From positions 30,048 to 94,047 of the forward strand of contig NZ_AUJB01000002.1 of NCBI RefSeq assembly GCF_000424005.1: a DNA stretch of 64,000 nt, in the 5' to 3' direction. Of the stretch, positions 1 through 9,425 are shown piece by piece. Every line of letters starts with the position of its first letter. Within the stretch, counting starts at the first letter, position 1. The notes below the pieces were generated by a model. That model did not search any database. It saw nothing but the letters and a program-made list of their open reading frames with translations, and was not told where the DNA came from. Both the position numbers and the translations under genes were made by a program. The stretch is from Pseudobutyrivibrio ruminis CF1b (GTDB lineage: Bacteria > Bacillota > Clostridia > Lachnospirales > Lachnospiraceae).

Positions 1-3000
1 CCCAATCGCACATACCATAGTACCAGCCGTTTTCTCCCTGAACGCCGCTAAAGTCATCTGCAAGAGTTGTATTGTTTTCTCTAGCTTCCTCTTCTGGAAT
101 ATCGCTTGCATCGTAAATGTTTACAGATAATCTACCGGCATCCCAGGCATTATTATCCTTAGCATCAATTACAAAGGAAATCTTGTCTCCTCTAGATACA
201 TTAAGTCCCTCTAACATAAAGTTTACAGAGTTGTCATTTCCATCTCCCTGGAATACCTCTACATCCTCTGTTACAAGAACAGTATCATTTACATAAACAA
301 GAACCTTTACACCATCTGGCCAGCTTGGATTGCCATCGTTCTGTCCGTACTTCACATAGTTTCCAAGAACGTCTATTTTGCCATCCTCATAGACAACCCA
401 CTGATAAATTGCTGCTGCATCCTTTGCTGGATGTACATAGTCCTTCTTCATCTCCAGTCCTTCATTCTTTGATGAAAGGAATGCTGAGCTGTCATCATTT
501 GTCTTCATCAAGCATCTGGCTGAATCAATACTCTTTCCTTCAAGGAACCACCAGCCATCCTGGCCCTGTGCAAGTGGTGTTGTAAGCGCACCAAGTGATG
601 TGTTGTTTGAACGCTCCTCATCTCCAACTGTCACTCTAAGCACATCAGAATCTGCTATATCGATATCAAGACAACCGCCGTCCCATGCACTGTTTTTATT
701 GCAGCCAATATCAAAGGTAAGGATATCGCCAGCCTTTACAGCAAGCTTGTTGAACTGAATGTTTTTAACAGTTCTATTCTTCTCACCTCTTGGACAAGTC
801 ACAACCTCTTTTAGAAGCTCGCTGTCATTTTTGTAAACCGAAACAACAACACCATCTGGCCAATCCATGTTTGGATCTTCGTTACCATGTTTTGCATAGC
901 TTCCGTTGATATCGATATTTCCATCAACAGCTACTACCCACTTATACATTGCATGAGCGTTTAATCTAGGCTGTACATAATCTCTCTTTACTTCGAGCCA
1001 TTTTGCCTTTCGCGAAACATAACCGCTTCCATCGTCAGTTTTCTTTGTAAGTATTTCTGCCTTTTTAATAGAAGGTCCTTCTAAGTAATACCAGCCATTG
1101 TTGCCCTGCTCACCAAAATCAACCTTGAGGTTTGCATAGTTGCTACCACTATTATTCACCATTTTTGTGGTCTTGTAATCAGCATCCTCAACAACGAATG
1201 TGTAATTTCCACCATCGTACGCAGTGTTTTCCTTGCCATCTACCATAAGTGAAATGCAATCTCCAGCCTTAACCCAAAGACCTTCATAGCTCAAATCTTT
1301 TGTAACTTCCTTTGATACTTCAGGAGCAAACTCTTCCTTTTTGAGAACCTGTCCGTTCTTCATCAGGAAAACATTTACACCATCAGGCCACTCAGGATTT
1401 TTATCAAGATTCTTGTGCTTTGTATATGTAGTTAATACATCGACACTGCCCTCTTCTTTTGCAACCCATTTTACGATGGCTGAGCGCCCCTTGTTGCCAG
1501 GCATGATGTAGTCACGCTTAATTTCTACACCATCTTTTGTTGTGTACTTTTCATTCTTGGCATAGGTTTCAAGATTTACTGCATAGCCAGGATCAAGATA
1601 ATATCCCGACTGATAGCACAATCCGTTTGCTCCCTGTGAACCAAAATCTTCAACTGTTGAGCAGTTGTTGCTTCTGCTATCTGAATAAGAAACAACATCC
1701 TTTTCTGTTTTACCGGTAAGTGGAGTGATTCCCTTAATTGAAAATTCAAACTTACCAGCATCATAAGCATTGTTTTCTTTTGGATTTACAACCATTGTGA
1801 TGAAATCATCTTTTGCTACAGCAACCTCTGCAACATCCAAACGCTTTGTCACTTCGTTTATACGATCTGGTGCAAATTCCTCTGAAACAAGAGGTGTATC
1901 ATTATGGAAAATAGTTACCTTTGTTCCATCAGGCCAGCTAGGATTCTTATCTTCGTTCTTAAACTTTGTGTAAGAAGCATCGATTTTAACCTTTCCTGTT
2001 TGAGCCACCTTCCACTTGATTACAGCGGAACGTCCCTTACCTGTATTTACAAAATCACGCTTAATTTCAAGATAGCTTTCATCAAAATATCTTTCTTCGT
2101 CTTTTTCGAAGTTTGTCATATTCAGAGTGTCTGTTGGGTCATCCTCGTAGCCTTCCTGATAGAACCAACCATTATTGCCCTGCTCACCGAAATCGTATTT
2201 TACATCGGCAAAATTCTGCCTTGTTTCGGTTTCATCAATTGCCACATCCTTCTCGGTGGAGATGCCTTTTCTATCTAAAATGTTAATATCAAAGGCACCA
2301 CCATCATAGGATGCATTACCGTCAGCTGACACCATAAAATATAACTTATCCGCAGTCGTTACTTTTATGTCCTTATCACGGAACTTGATTTCATTAGTTC
2401 CTGATGAAGGAGCAGCTACTTTCTTTGTATATAAATTCTCCCCATTCTTATAAACAGAGACGGTAACACCATCTGGATACTTAGGATTTCCATCGTTCTG
2501 CTCGAACTTTGAATATTTCATCCTAAGCTCTATATCTCCATCCACAGCTGGCTGCCAGCAAAGAATTGCATTGTCATTGATAGAAGGATGAATGAAGCCC
2601 TCACTCATTGTGAGATTTGGTGATGTAGCATTTAAATATTCTTTACCATTAAATGTAGAAACAAGGCTTGCATCTTTAACGCTCTTACCGTGAAGATATG
2701 TCCAGCCTCTATGGCCCTCAGCACCAAAGTCCTCAAAATTATTAGCATTATTATTTTTTCTTTCATTGTCAACAGTTGCCTGTAATCCCTTATTATCAAC
2801 ATCATTTATTGATACATAAAGTGAGCCACCATCATAAGCATTATTTGCCTTTGCATCTACTACAAAATAAAGGCTTTCAAGCTCTTTTACATCTAGCGCC
2901 TCAAGCTTTTGCTCAAGAACTTTTTCTGTTTCTGTGCTGACATCCACATCATATCTTCCCAACATCTCGTCACCTTTATACGCATATACGGTAACGCCGT

Positions 3001-3517
3001 CAGGATATGATGGATTCTTATCGCCATTTACAGATTTTACATATGTAAGACTAACATTTACTTTTCCATCCTTTGCAGCGCGCCACTCTAAAATAGGAGC
3101 AGCAGCTTCAGAAGTATGGATGAAATTATTTTTAACCTCAAGTCCACTTACACCGCGCTGTGAATATTTCTCTCCATCAAAATTTTCCAGGCGCTGTGAG
3201 CGACTAGGATTTTGAGCAGAACCATATCGATAAAACCAGCCATTCTTTCCCTGCTCGCCAAAATCACTTACGTTGAATGCGTTATTTGTACGATTTGGAA
3301 CATCCACAAATTCTGGCTCAACATATCCTTCTACATCAAAAACCTCTGGCCATTTTGCGGATAAAAATGTAAGTCCTGTTTCCTCTAGCATTCCATCTTC
3401 GCTAAGATTCCCTGCCAAATGTATTCCCGCTGCTGCGCCGCCTCCTACAACAGCGACACCAGCCAAAGCTATAAGCGTCTTTTTTGTGATTAGCTTTTTA
3501 ACCACATTATTAACCAT
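1..3517 (-). CDS. Giant repeat-module surface protein (5' 1172 codons; 3' end off window)
   Basis: An open frame runs from an ATG at 3517 to the left edge without a stop. The start is fixed by an AGGGGGG ribosome binding site about 7 nt upstream and lies 12 nt after the GH32-like gene, so the two form an operon. Residues 1-36 look like a signal anchor (KKLITKKT, then a Gly/Ala/Val-rich hydrophobic run). From about residue 80 the protein is seven or more modules of 176-182 residues. Each contains FGEQGxNGWxYxxG, then PDGVxVxVYKN, then NNAYDGG near its end. No catalytic domain is visible. I do not recognise the module from a named family. The short beta-rich pattern with conserved aromatics suggests a beta-sandwich carbohydrate-binding or adhesion domain (inference). 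A catalytic domain or cell-wall anchor could lie beyond the edge. Confidence 0.85.
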   Translation of the reverse strand, partial: MVNNVVKKLITKKTLIALAGVAVVGGGAAAGIHLAGNLSEDGMLEETGLTFLSAKWPEVFDVEGYVEPEFVDVPNRTNNAFNVSDFGEQGKNGWFYRYGSAQNPSRSQRLENFDGEKYSQRGVSGLEVKNNFIHTSEAAAPILEWRAAKDGKVNVSLTYVKSVNGDKNPSYPDGVTVYAYKGDEMLGRYDVDVSTETEKVLEQKLEALDVKELESLYFVVDAKANNAYDGGSLYVSINDVDNKGLQATVDNERKNNNANNFEDFGAEGHRGWTYLHGKSVKDASLVSTFNGKEYLNATSPNLTMSEGFIHPSINDNAILCWQPAVDGDIELRMKYSKFEQNDGNPKYPDGVTVSVYKNGENLYTKKVAAPSSGTNEIKFRDKDIKVTTADKLYFMVSADGNASYDGGAFDINILDRKGISTEKDVAIDETETRQNFADVKYDFGEQGNNGWFYQEGYEDDPTDTLNMTNFEKDEERYFDESYLEIKRDFVNTGKGRSAVIKWKVAQTGKVKIDASYTKFKNEDKNPSWPDGTKVTIFHNDTPLVSEEFAPDRINEVTKRLDVAEVAVAKDDFITMVVNPKENNAYDAGKFEFSIKGITPLTGKTEKDVVSYSDSRSNNCSTVEDFGSQGANGLCYQSGYYLDPGYAVNLETYAKNEKYTTKDGVEIKRDYIMPGNKGRSAIVKWVAKEEGSVDVLTTYTKHKNLDKNPEWPDGVNVFLMKNGQVLKKEEFAPEVSKEVTKDLSYEGLWVKAGDCISLMVDGKENTAYDGGNYTFVVEDADYKTTKMVNNSGSNYANLKVDFGEQGNNGWYYLEGPSIKKAEILTKKTDDGSGYVSRKAKWLEVKRDYVQPRLNAHAMYKWVVAVDGNIDINGSYAKHGNEDPNMDWPDGVVVSVYKNDSELLKEVVTCPRGEKNRTVKNIQFNKLAVKAGDILTFDIGCNKNSAWDGGCLDIDIADSDVLRVTVGDEERSNNTSLGALTTPLAQGQDGWWFLEGKSIDSARCLMKTNDDSSAFLSSKNEGLEMKKDYVHPAKDAAAIYQWVVYEDGKIDVLGNYVKYGQNDGNPSWPDGVKVLVYVNDTVLVTEDVEVFQGDGNDNSVNFMLEGLNVSRGDKISFVIDAKDNNAWDAGRLSVNIYDASDIPEEEARENNTTLADDFSGVQGENGWYYGMCDW
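23..3265 (-). repeat. Seven in-frame ~180-residue tandem modules
   Basis: The NGW anchor codons of successive modules fall at 3236, 2702, 2165, 1619, 1091, 551 and 23. Spacings are therefore 534, 537, 546, 528, 540 and 528 nt, all multiples of three. The copies have diverged clearly at the DNA level but keep the FGEQG, PDGV and NAYDGG blocks, so the array is old and under selection rather than a fresh slippage product. Confidence 0.9.
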
Positions 3518-3529
3518 TTCAATCCCCCC

Positions 3530-5035
3530 TTACTTATATACCTTCAAATCCTCCACAGAAACCTTTGATTTTACACTAAAGATGCCCCATTCCATTCCCT
3601 GTGAAAGATACATTCGCTCCGTAAATACGATATCGTTATTTACATACATTGAAACAACACCATCGGCGATAACCATTTTTACATCAAGCTCATCCATTTT
3701 TCCAAAATCATAATCAACATATGATTGTGGAACCTCGGCCATGATATTGTCTGTGTTGTAAAATTCGATACGCTTGTTTGCAGCATTGAAAACGATATTA
3801 AGCTTGCCTACATTTTCGCTATCTAAATTAAAGGCAAATCCAAACATTCCGTTTTCATCAAAGTTCTTAAATTTGCCACTAACGATGTAGCTTCCAAGAA
3901 GTCTCTTGAAGCCTGCCACCTCGTATTCTTCTCCGGCAAAATTTAAAGTATTATCATCAGACTTTATTGACTCAGTCATCTTTTCAGGAGCTACTGCAAG
4001 ACTATTTGTCATGCTGGCTTCCACTTCATTTACCATAACAGGGCTAAGACTTCCATCCTTGGCCTGAATCAATTCATGTGTAACCATGTTGCCGCCCCAG
4101 TCGTATTCAGCATCATCAGCATGTCCTACCTTTGTGCCGTTCCAGCCAACAACAAAAAGTCTCTCACCATCTGTTTCCATTCTTCCGGCATAGAAACCAT
4201 TTCCATCAAAGAAATCTCTTTGTGGCTTCTTAAAGCCAGCCTTTAAATCATCTGTAAATCTGTAGTGAACAATTCTGTTTGGCCACTGATCAGAGAATGA
4301 AAGATACCATTTATTCTTATATTTAAGAAGTGTTGGGCACTCCATATTTGAATCTGTATCCATATCGTTTTCAAAGAATACGCCATCATCATTCCAGGTC
4401 TTTAAATCCTTTGAAGTGTACTTTGCAATTACACCAGTATTGTTGCTTCTGGTAGTAACAAGCATCCAGTAACAATCCTCATCCTCCATATATAAAACGT
4501 ATGGATCTCTGAAATCATTTTTTGCATAATTCTCGTTTGCGTAGAAAGTATCCTCAGGTACCTTCTCCCAATTTTCAAGGTCATCGCTAATGGCATGCAT
4601 CACAGCTTCCTTTGGTTCATATGCATCATTGTGACCTGTATAGAAAGCGTGATACTTTCCATTTTTATCTTTGATTACACTACCTGTACCAAGTGCAATA
4701 TCCTGGTCCTTAATAGTCTCTCCGTAATTAATTACAACTCCCTTGTCATCATAATTAACAAAATCCTTTGTCTGCATCATTGCCCAAGGATGATATCCCT
4801 GCTTACCATTTCTTTGATCTGCCAGGTAAAAAATATTGTAGGTACCATCATCATAAAATGGCATTGTATCACCTACGAATCCCTCGACTGATGCAGGAAA
4901 AACTACATGGTTATCTATGCTCTCTCCCAAATACTGTTCCTCCGATTCCTGTTTTGCTTCTGATGTCCCTGCAGAACAGCCAATACAGCTTAGGCTAAGG
5001 GTGCCAAGCAAAAGCATAACGATTATTCTCCTCAT
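3530..5035 (-). CDS. GH32-like (fructan-type) glycoside hydrolase lipoprotein
   Basis: The 501-residue protein starts at the ATG at 5035, preceded by AGGAGGGTAT. The longer frame back to 5107 lacks a ribosome binding site. The N-terminus is a lipoprotein signal with lipobox LSCIGC, so it is probably anchored outside the membrane. A five-bladed propeller pattern follows. It includes GDTMPFYDDG near the N-terminus, FRDPYV (the FRDP motif of GH32) and NMECPTL (the EC motif carrying the acid/base Glu). The C-terminal ~130 residues resemble the GH32 beta-sandwich. The usual WMNDPNG nucleophile box is degenerate, so substrate and even activity are uncertain. A divergent LacI gene and the downstream repeat protein suggest binding and hydrolysis of a beta-fructan or similar glycan (inference). 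Confidence 0.75.
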   Translation of the reverse strand: MRRIIVMLLLGTLSLSCIGCSAGTSEAKQESEEQYLGESIDNHVVFPASVEGFVGDTMPFYDDGTYNIFYLADQRNGKQGYHPWAMMQTKDFVNYDDKGVVINYGETIKDQDIALGTGSVIKDKNGKYHAFYTGHNDAYEPKEAVMHAISDDLENWEKVPEDTFYANENYAKNDFRDPYVLYMEDEDCYWMLVTTRSNNTGVIAKYTSKDLKTWNDDGVFFENDMDTDSNMECPTLLKYKNKWYLSFSDQWPNRIVHYRFTDDLKAGFKKPQRDFFDGNGFYAGRMETDGERLFVVGWNGTKVGHADDAEYDWGGNMVTHELIQAKDGSLSPVMVNEVEASMTNSLAVAPEKMTESIKSDDNTLNFAGEEYEVAGFKRLLGSYIVSGKFKNFDENGMFGFAFNLDSENVGKLNIVFNAANKRIEFYNTDNIMAEVPQSYVDYDFGKMDELDVKMVIADGVVSMYVNNDIVFTERMYLSQGMEWGIFSVKSKVSVEDLKVYK

Positions 5036-5078
5036 ATACCCTCCTTTTGGTGCTACTGCACCTTCGAATGTTACATTT

Positions 5079-5107
5079 ATACTATCATTATGGTGCATAT
5101 GTATCAA
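5079..5107 (-). promoter_or_regulatory. Predicted sigma-A promoter of the GH32/repeat-protein operon
   Basis: Reading the minus strand, TTGATA (5107-5102) is separated by exactly 17 bp from TAGTAT (5084-5079), about 45 bp upstream of the start codon. The -35 box lies inside one of the repeated operator-like boxes. Confidence 0.6.
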
Positions 5108-5216
5108 TTAGTTTGTGCAAATGTATCACATTTTTGTAGAAACCATTGATTTTTCAAGGTTTGATTTTGTATAAAATGCACACTAGTATTTTTCAGAATG
5201 GTGCATTTGACACATT
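5091..5216. promoter_or_regulatory. Three copies of a candidate LacI operator in the divergent intergenic region
   Basis: Related boxes occur at 5091-5108 (TGGTGCATATGTATCAAT), 5113-5132 (TTGTGCAAATGTATCACATT) and 5199-5216 (ATGGTGCATTTGACACAT). All share GTGCAwwTG followed by a TxxCA-type half. The first overlaps the -35 of the minus-strand promoter and the third overlaps the -35 of the lacI promoter, the arrangement expected for a repressor that controls both directions. Confidence 0.5.
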
Positions 5217-5235
5217 TTTGATATTCCTGTACTAT
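5207..5235 (+). promoter_or_regulatory. Predicted sigma-A promoter of the LacI-family gene
   Basis: TTGACA (5207-5212), 17 bp spacer, TACTAT (5230-5235), followed by an AGGAG ribosome binding site and the ATG at 5267. The -35 sits in the third operator-like box, suggesting autoregulation. Confidence 0.6.
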
Positions 5236-5266
5236 AAATGTAACTAAAAATACTTAGGAGAATATA

Positions 5267-6313
5267 ATGAGTAACCGTGTTACCCTTCAGGAAATTGCAG
5301 ATTCACTTGGACTATCAAGAAATACTGTTTCAAGAGCTTTAAATAACACAGGCAATGTATCTGCCAACACCAGAAATAAAATCTGCCAGGCCGCACTTGC
5401 TATGGGCTACAAGCAGTTTGTATCAGCCGATTCAATTGCACCACTTTCAGAATCACCAAGCCTTACACCTGGTGCCAAATCTGAAATTGCTTTATTCACA
5501 CAGGCATTTCCAGGTAATTCCCATTCTGGAACAAAAATGCTAGAAGCCTTCCATCACAAAATTGATGCATTAGGCTACAAGCTTTCTATAAACATAATTC
5601 GTGATTACGAAATAAGTAATCTATGCTTCCCAGCAAATATAAATTTAGAAAACATCGCAGGCATAATCTGTATGGAATTATTTTCAACTGAATACAGTGA
5701 GTTTCTATGCAAACAGGGTATTCCACTTCTTTTTGTAGATACGCCTATCGTGCAAAAATGTTCTATAGATGCAGATGTTTTGCTGATGGAAAATCTTTCA
5801 AGTGTATACCATATGTTGGATTCCTTGGTGGAAACAGGCAACAAAAAAATATCCTTTGTAGGTGATCGTTTCCACTGCCAGTCCTTCTACGAAAGATGGC
5901 AGGCCTATGTTTCTGTCCTTGCAGACAGAGGACTTACATTAGATACTGATTGTTGCATTCTTGCCGAAGACAGCGCACCATATTCTGATGCCAACTGGCT
6001 AAGCGAACAGATTGCAGCCCTGCCTTCTATGCCAGATTTATTTTTCTGTGCAAACGATTTCCTTGCTATGTCAGTGCTTAAGGCACTTCGTTTACTTGGT
6101 AAAAATGTTCCAGAGGAAGTTCGTATATGCGGATTTGATGATGCACCAGAGTCCACTCTTACAGAGCCTAGTCTTACCACTGTAAAAATCCACAGCAGTT
6201 CTATGGGCTATACTGCTGCAGAGCTACTACTTTCACGTATTGCTAATCCACATATTCCTTTTAAGAAAACATATATCGAAACTGATATTATTTACAGGGA
6301 TTCATCTAGATAA
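5267..6313 (+). CDS. LacI-family transcriptional regulator
   Basis: 348 residues. Residues 1-50 form a typical LacI helix-turn-helix and hinge (VTLQEIADSLGLSRNTVSRA). The remainder is a periplasmic-binding-protein-like sensor fold, ending with the usual FDDAPESTLTEPSLTTV region. It is transcribed divergently from the GH32-like lipoprotein and repeat protein, so it most probably senses a sugar released by that system and controls both directions through the boxes at 5091-5216. The ligand cannot be read from sequence. An 85-bp gap without a clear terminator separates it from sdaAA. Confidence 0.92.
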   Translation: MSNRVTLQEIADSLGLSRNTVSRALNNTGNVSANTRNKICQAALAMGYKQFVSADSIAPLSESPSLTPGAKSEIALFTQAFPGNSHSGTKMLEAFHHKIDALGYKLSINIIRDYEISNLCFPANINLENIAGIICMELFSTEYSEFLCKQGIPLLFVDTPIVQKCSIDADVLLMENLSSVYHMLDSLVETGNKKISFVGDRFHCQSFYERWQAYVSVLADRGLTLDTDCCILAEDSAPYSDANWLSEQIAALPSMPDLFFCANDFLAMSVLKALRLLGKNVPEEVRICGFDDAPESTLTEPSLTTVKIHSSSMGYTAAELLLSRIANPHIPFKKTYIETDIIYRDSSR

Positions 6314-6398
6314 TTATGTGATACAATGGAAGAACTGTTTTTTGTAGTCTGGTTTTCTACCGACTCACAAAAACTTAATGATAATAGGAGCTTTACTT

Positions 6399-7259
6399 AT
6401 GTTTGATTCAATAGAAGATATTTGCAAAATTGAAGAGGAATCTCATATTCCTTTTTGGAAAATAGTTCAGGAGGATGATTGCAAGGAGCGTGCCGTTTCC
6501 TTGGAGGAATCTTTTCAGGCTATGAAGGCTATGTACACAGCCATGAAGGAATCTGCCTTAAACTATGATTCGCATATACGAAGTAACAGTGGACTCGTAG
6601 GAGGCGAAGCTGGACTTCTTAGAAAATATTTAGATGAAGGTCAGCCTTTAGTTGGAGAATTCACAGGGCGTGTTATGGAGCTTGCACTTCGTGTAGCCGA
6701 GGGCAATGCCTGTATGAAGCGTATCGTTGCTGCACCAACAGCAGGTTCCTGCGGTGTTGTTCCTGCAGTTTTTATAGCCGCACAGGAAAAGCTTGGCCTA
6801 TCAGATGAAAAAATGACCGAAGCACTTTTTGTTACAGCCGGTGTAGGTGCAGTCATTGCAAAACGTGCATCCCTTGCAGGTGCAGAAAGCGGCTGTCAGG
6901 CCGAAATTGGCTCAGCTTCCGCTATGGCAGCAGCCGGCCTTGTTTATCTAAAGGGAGGCTCTGGCAGACAATGTGCCAACGCGGCAGCCCTTGCCCTCAA
7001 GAATCTTTTGGGACTTGCCTGCGATCCAGTTGCAGGTCTTGTGGAGGTTCCTTGTGTAAAAAGAAATGTATGTGGCGCCATGAATGCAGTTACATCTGCA
7101 GAGCTTACTATGGCTGGAATCGAAAGCCGCATTCCTGCCGACGAAGTCTTTGACGCAATGAGTGCCATCGGAAAAAGCATGAATCCCGACATAAAAGAAA
7201 CCGGCACAGGTGGCGTAGCCGCCACACCTACCGGTTTAAAAATAGCTAATTCAATCTAG
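6399..7259 (+). CDS. sdaAA: L-serine ammonia-lyase (iron-sulfur), alpha subunit
   Basis: 286 residues. The start at 6399 is chosen because AGGAG lies 8 nt upstream; an earlier in-frame ATG at 6378 precedes that site. The alpha subunit of two-component [4Fe-4S] L-serine dehydratase deaminates serine to pyruvate and ammonia in the cytoplasm. The family signatures are visible: SNSGLVGGEAG-type N-terminal block, PTAGSCGVVPA, and CDPVAGLVEVPC, which carries cluster-ligand cysteines. Length matches the family (about 290). The beta subunit sdaAB is not adjacent but 3.2 kb away on the other strand, beyond the pan operon. The gene converges on panD with only 8 bp between stop codons. Confidence 0.93.
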   Translation: MFDSIEDICKIEEESHIPFWKIVQEDDCKERAVSLEESFQAMKAMYTAMKESALNYDSHIRSNSGLVGGEAGLLRKYLDEGQPLVGEFTGRVMELALRVAEGNACMKRIVAAPTAGSCGVVPAVFIAAQEKLGLSDEKMTEALFVTAGVGAVIAKRASLAGAESGCQAEIGSASAMAAAGLVYLKGGSGRQCANAAALALKNLLGLACDPVAGLVEVPCVKRNVCGAMNAVTSAELTMAGIESRIPADEVFDAMSAIGKSMNPDIKETGTGGVAATPTGLKIANSI

Positions 7260-7267
7260 TATATGAA

Positions 7268-7657
7268 TTACTGCTCACCAAGTTTTCCATGCTTCTCGTA
7301 GTTTGTAATGCGAGAAGCTTTATTTTTGTCGTCTACGAAAACAACCTTTGGTTTGTGCTCCTTGGCTTCAGCGGCGTCTACGCTGCAATAGCACATGATG
7401 ATTACATGGTCGTTTACTGATACGCAACGAGCTGCTGCACCATTGAGACAAATAACACCGCTTCCGCGCTCACCTGCGATTGTGTAAGTCTCAAAACGAT
7501 TTCCGTTTTCTACATCTACAATCTGTACCATCTCATATTCAAGGATGCCTGCCGCATCAAGCAAATCCTCGTCAATAGTGATGCTGCCTACGTAGTCAAG
7601 CTCTGCCTGTGTTACTGTTGCTCTGTGTATTTTGCCTTTAAGCATTGTTAAATTCAT
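7268..7657 (-). CDS. panD: Aspartate 1-decarboxylase precursor
   Basis: 129 residues, the usual family length. PanD decarboxylates L-aspartate to beta-alanine for pantothenate synthesis. The self-cleavage site that makes the pyruvoyl cofactor is visible as Gly-Ser in YVGSITID near residue 25; NGAAAR is the conserved later motif. It is the last gene of a panG-panB-panC-panD operon, 16 nt after panC. Its final ~30 codons also encode the sdaAA terminator on the other strand. Confidence 0.96.
   Translation of the reverse strand: MNLTMLKGKIHRATVTQAELDYVGSITIDEDLLDAAGILEYEMVQIVDVENGNRFETYTIAGERGSGVICLNGAAARCVSVNDHVIIMCYCSVDAAEAKEHKPKVVFVDDKNKASRITNYEKHGKLGEQ
7291..7328 (+). terminator. Intrinsic terminator of sdaAA inside the panD reading frame
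   Basis: Perfect 8-bp stem GCTTCTCG (7291-7298) / CGAGAAGC (7311-7318) with a 12-nt loop, followed directly by TTTATTTTTG. It reads rightward, 32 nt after the sdaAA stop, and lies wholly within the 3' coding part of convergent panD. Confidence 0.7.
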
Positions 7658-7673
7658 ATTCTTAATACCTTTC

Positions 7674-8531
7674 TTACTTTACTGCTTCTTCCACGATGAA
7701 GTTGTCAATCAAACGTACCTTGTCCCCAAAATAAACAGCTACTGCTGTAAGGATAGGACCATCAATCTTATCAACCTTCTGAAGCTCGTTCCAGTCTACG
7801 ATTTCCACATAATCAACTCTGGCAAGTGGCTCTGATTCGATAATATCTGTAACAGCCTTCTTTACCACGTTTGCATCCTTCTCACCTGAGCGAACCATCT
7901 CTTCACCTACTGTAAGAGCCTTGTGAAGAACAAGCGCCTTCTCTCTTTCTTCCTCAGAAAGATATGTGTTACGTGAGCTCTTTGCAAGACCGCTTTCCTC
8001 ACGGATGATTGGACATCCAACGATTTCGATGTTGAAGTTAAGATCACGAACCATACGCTTTACGATTGCAAGCTGCTGAGCATCCTTCTGTCCGAAGTAT
8101 GCCTTGTCAGCCTCTGTAATATTGAAAAGCTTGCTGACAACAGTACATACTCCATTAAAGTGGATAGGACGACTCTTTCCACAAAGCTCTGTTGATAAGG
8201 TATCCACACCAACATAAGAATGGAATCCCTCAAGATACATCTCAGATGGTTCTGGATGGAAAATCAAATCAGTACCAAGACCTTCGCATAATTCACAGTC
8301 AGCGTCGAAATCCCTAGGATATGTAGCTAAATCTTCCTTTGGTCCAAACTGTATCGGATTTACGAAGTCAGAAACTATTACCTTGTCACACTCCCCACGT
8401 GCGCGCTTAATAAGGCTTGCGTGCCCCTCATGTAAATACCCCATTGTAGGAACAAGACCAATTGTTAAGCCCTGCTTCTTCCACTCTCTAACATTATCCT
8501 TAACTTCCTTAATTGTTGCTGCCTTAATCAT
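7674..8531 (-). CDS. panC: Pantothenate synthetase
   Basis: 285 residues. ATP-dependent ligation of pantoate and beta-alanine. The nucleotide-binding signature is visible as [13 protein letters not shown] (Tyr in place of the more common Ala), followed by [21 protein letters not shown] and the KMSKS-like segment [12 protein letters not shown]. It starts 2 nt after the panB stop, indicating translational coupling. Confidence 0.96.
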   Translation of the reverse strand: MIKAATIKEVKDNVREWKKQGLTIGLVPTMGYLHEGHASLIKRARGECDKVIVSDFVNPIQFGPKEDLATYPRDFDADCELCEGLGTDLIFHPEPSEMYLEGFHSYVGVDTLSTELCGKSRPIHFNGVCTVVSKLFNITEADKAYFGQKDAQQLAIVKRMVRDLNFNIEIVGCPIIREESGLAKSSRNTYLSEEEREKALVLHKALTVGEEMVRSGEKDANVVKKAVTDIIESEPLARVDYVEIVDWNELQKVDKIDGPILTAVAVYFGDKVRLIDNFIVEEAVK

Positions 8532-8533
8532 AA

Positions 8534-9418
8534 TTATGCCTTTACCCTTTCATCCTCAAGTGTTACTGTAAATTCCTTTGTGGCTGCAGCCTTGCGAACC
8601 TCTTCCATAACCTCTGAATCAATCTTGAAATTGTGCTCAGCTGATGGGAACGCCTTAGACTTAACCTCTGAATCATACTCCTTGAAAGCACGCTTCATTT
8701 CCTCACCGATATTAGCAAAATGCTTTACAAACTTTGGCTTAAATCCTGAGAACATTCCAAGCATATCCTGATATACAAGAACCTGACCATCACAGCCATT
8801 TCCTGCACCAATACCGATTGTAGGAATTGTAAGCTCCTGAGAAATAAGTGTTGCAAGCTCCTCTGGAACGCACTCAAGAGTAACCATGAATGCACCAGCC
8901 TCCTCTACTGCCTTTGCATCCTTAAGAATCTGGATTGCACGCTCTACATTCTTTCCCTGTACCTTGAAGCCACCAAAGGCGTTGATAGACTGTGGTGTAA
9001 GACCGATGTGTGCTACAACAGGAATATCCGCATTTACGATAGCACGAATCTGCTCACAAACTGATGCACCGCCCTCAAGCTTTACAGCCTGTGCATGGCC
9101 TTCCTTAATAAGACGTCCTGCATTTTTTACTGCATCATAAACTGATGTCTGATAAGACATGAATGGCATATCTGCCACAAGAAATGTATCCTTAAGACCT
9201 CTTGAAACCGAAGCACAGTGATGAATAATATCATCAACTGTAACTGGAAGAGTGTCACTATATCCCATCATTGTCATTCCAAGGGAATCGCCGATAAGAA
9301 TGGCATTAATACCTGATTCCTCCATAAGACATGCTGTTGAGTAATCATAACAGGTAAGCATGCTTATTTTTTCTCCGTCTTTCTTCATCTGCTGAAGAGT
9401 TGTTACTGTGTTTTTCAT
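8534..9418 (-). CDS. panB: 3-methyl-2-oxobutanoate hydroxymethyltransferase
   Basis: 294 residues from the ATG at 9418, which has AGGAG 5-8 nt upstream; the frame extends back to 9499, but that extension lies inside the preceding gene. PanB transfers a hydroxymethyl group from methylenetetrahydrofolate to alpha-ketoisovalerate, giving ketopantoate. Conserved blocks include [39 protein letters not shown] and [19 protein letters not shown]. It lies 7 nt downstream of panG. Confidence 0.96.
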   Translation of the reverse strand: MKNTVTTLQQMKKDGEKISMLTCYDYSTACLMEESGINAILIGDSLGMTMMGYSDTLPVTVDDIIHHCASVSRGLKDTFLVADMPFMSYQTSVYDAVKNAGRLIKEGHAQAVKLEGGASVCEQIRAIVNADIPVVAHIGLTPQSINAFGGFKVQGKNVERAIQILKDAKAVEEAGAFMVTLECVPEELATLISQELTIPTIGIGAGNGCDGQVLVYQDMLGMFSGFKPKFVKHFANIGEEMKRAFKEYDSEVKSKAFPSAEHNFKIDSEVMEEVRKAAATKEFTVTLEDERVKA

Positions 9419-9425
9419 TATTCTC

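Noticed and set aside
3273..3713. 146-codon plus-strand frame
   Set aside because: It lies antisense across the repeat-protein start and GH32-like gene end, without start signals.
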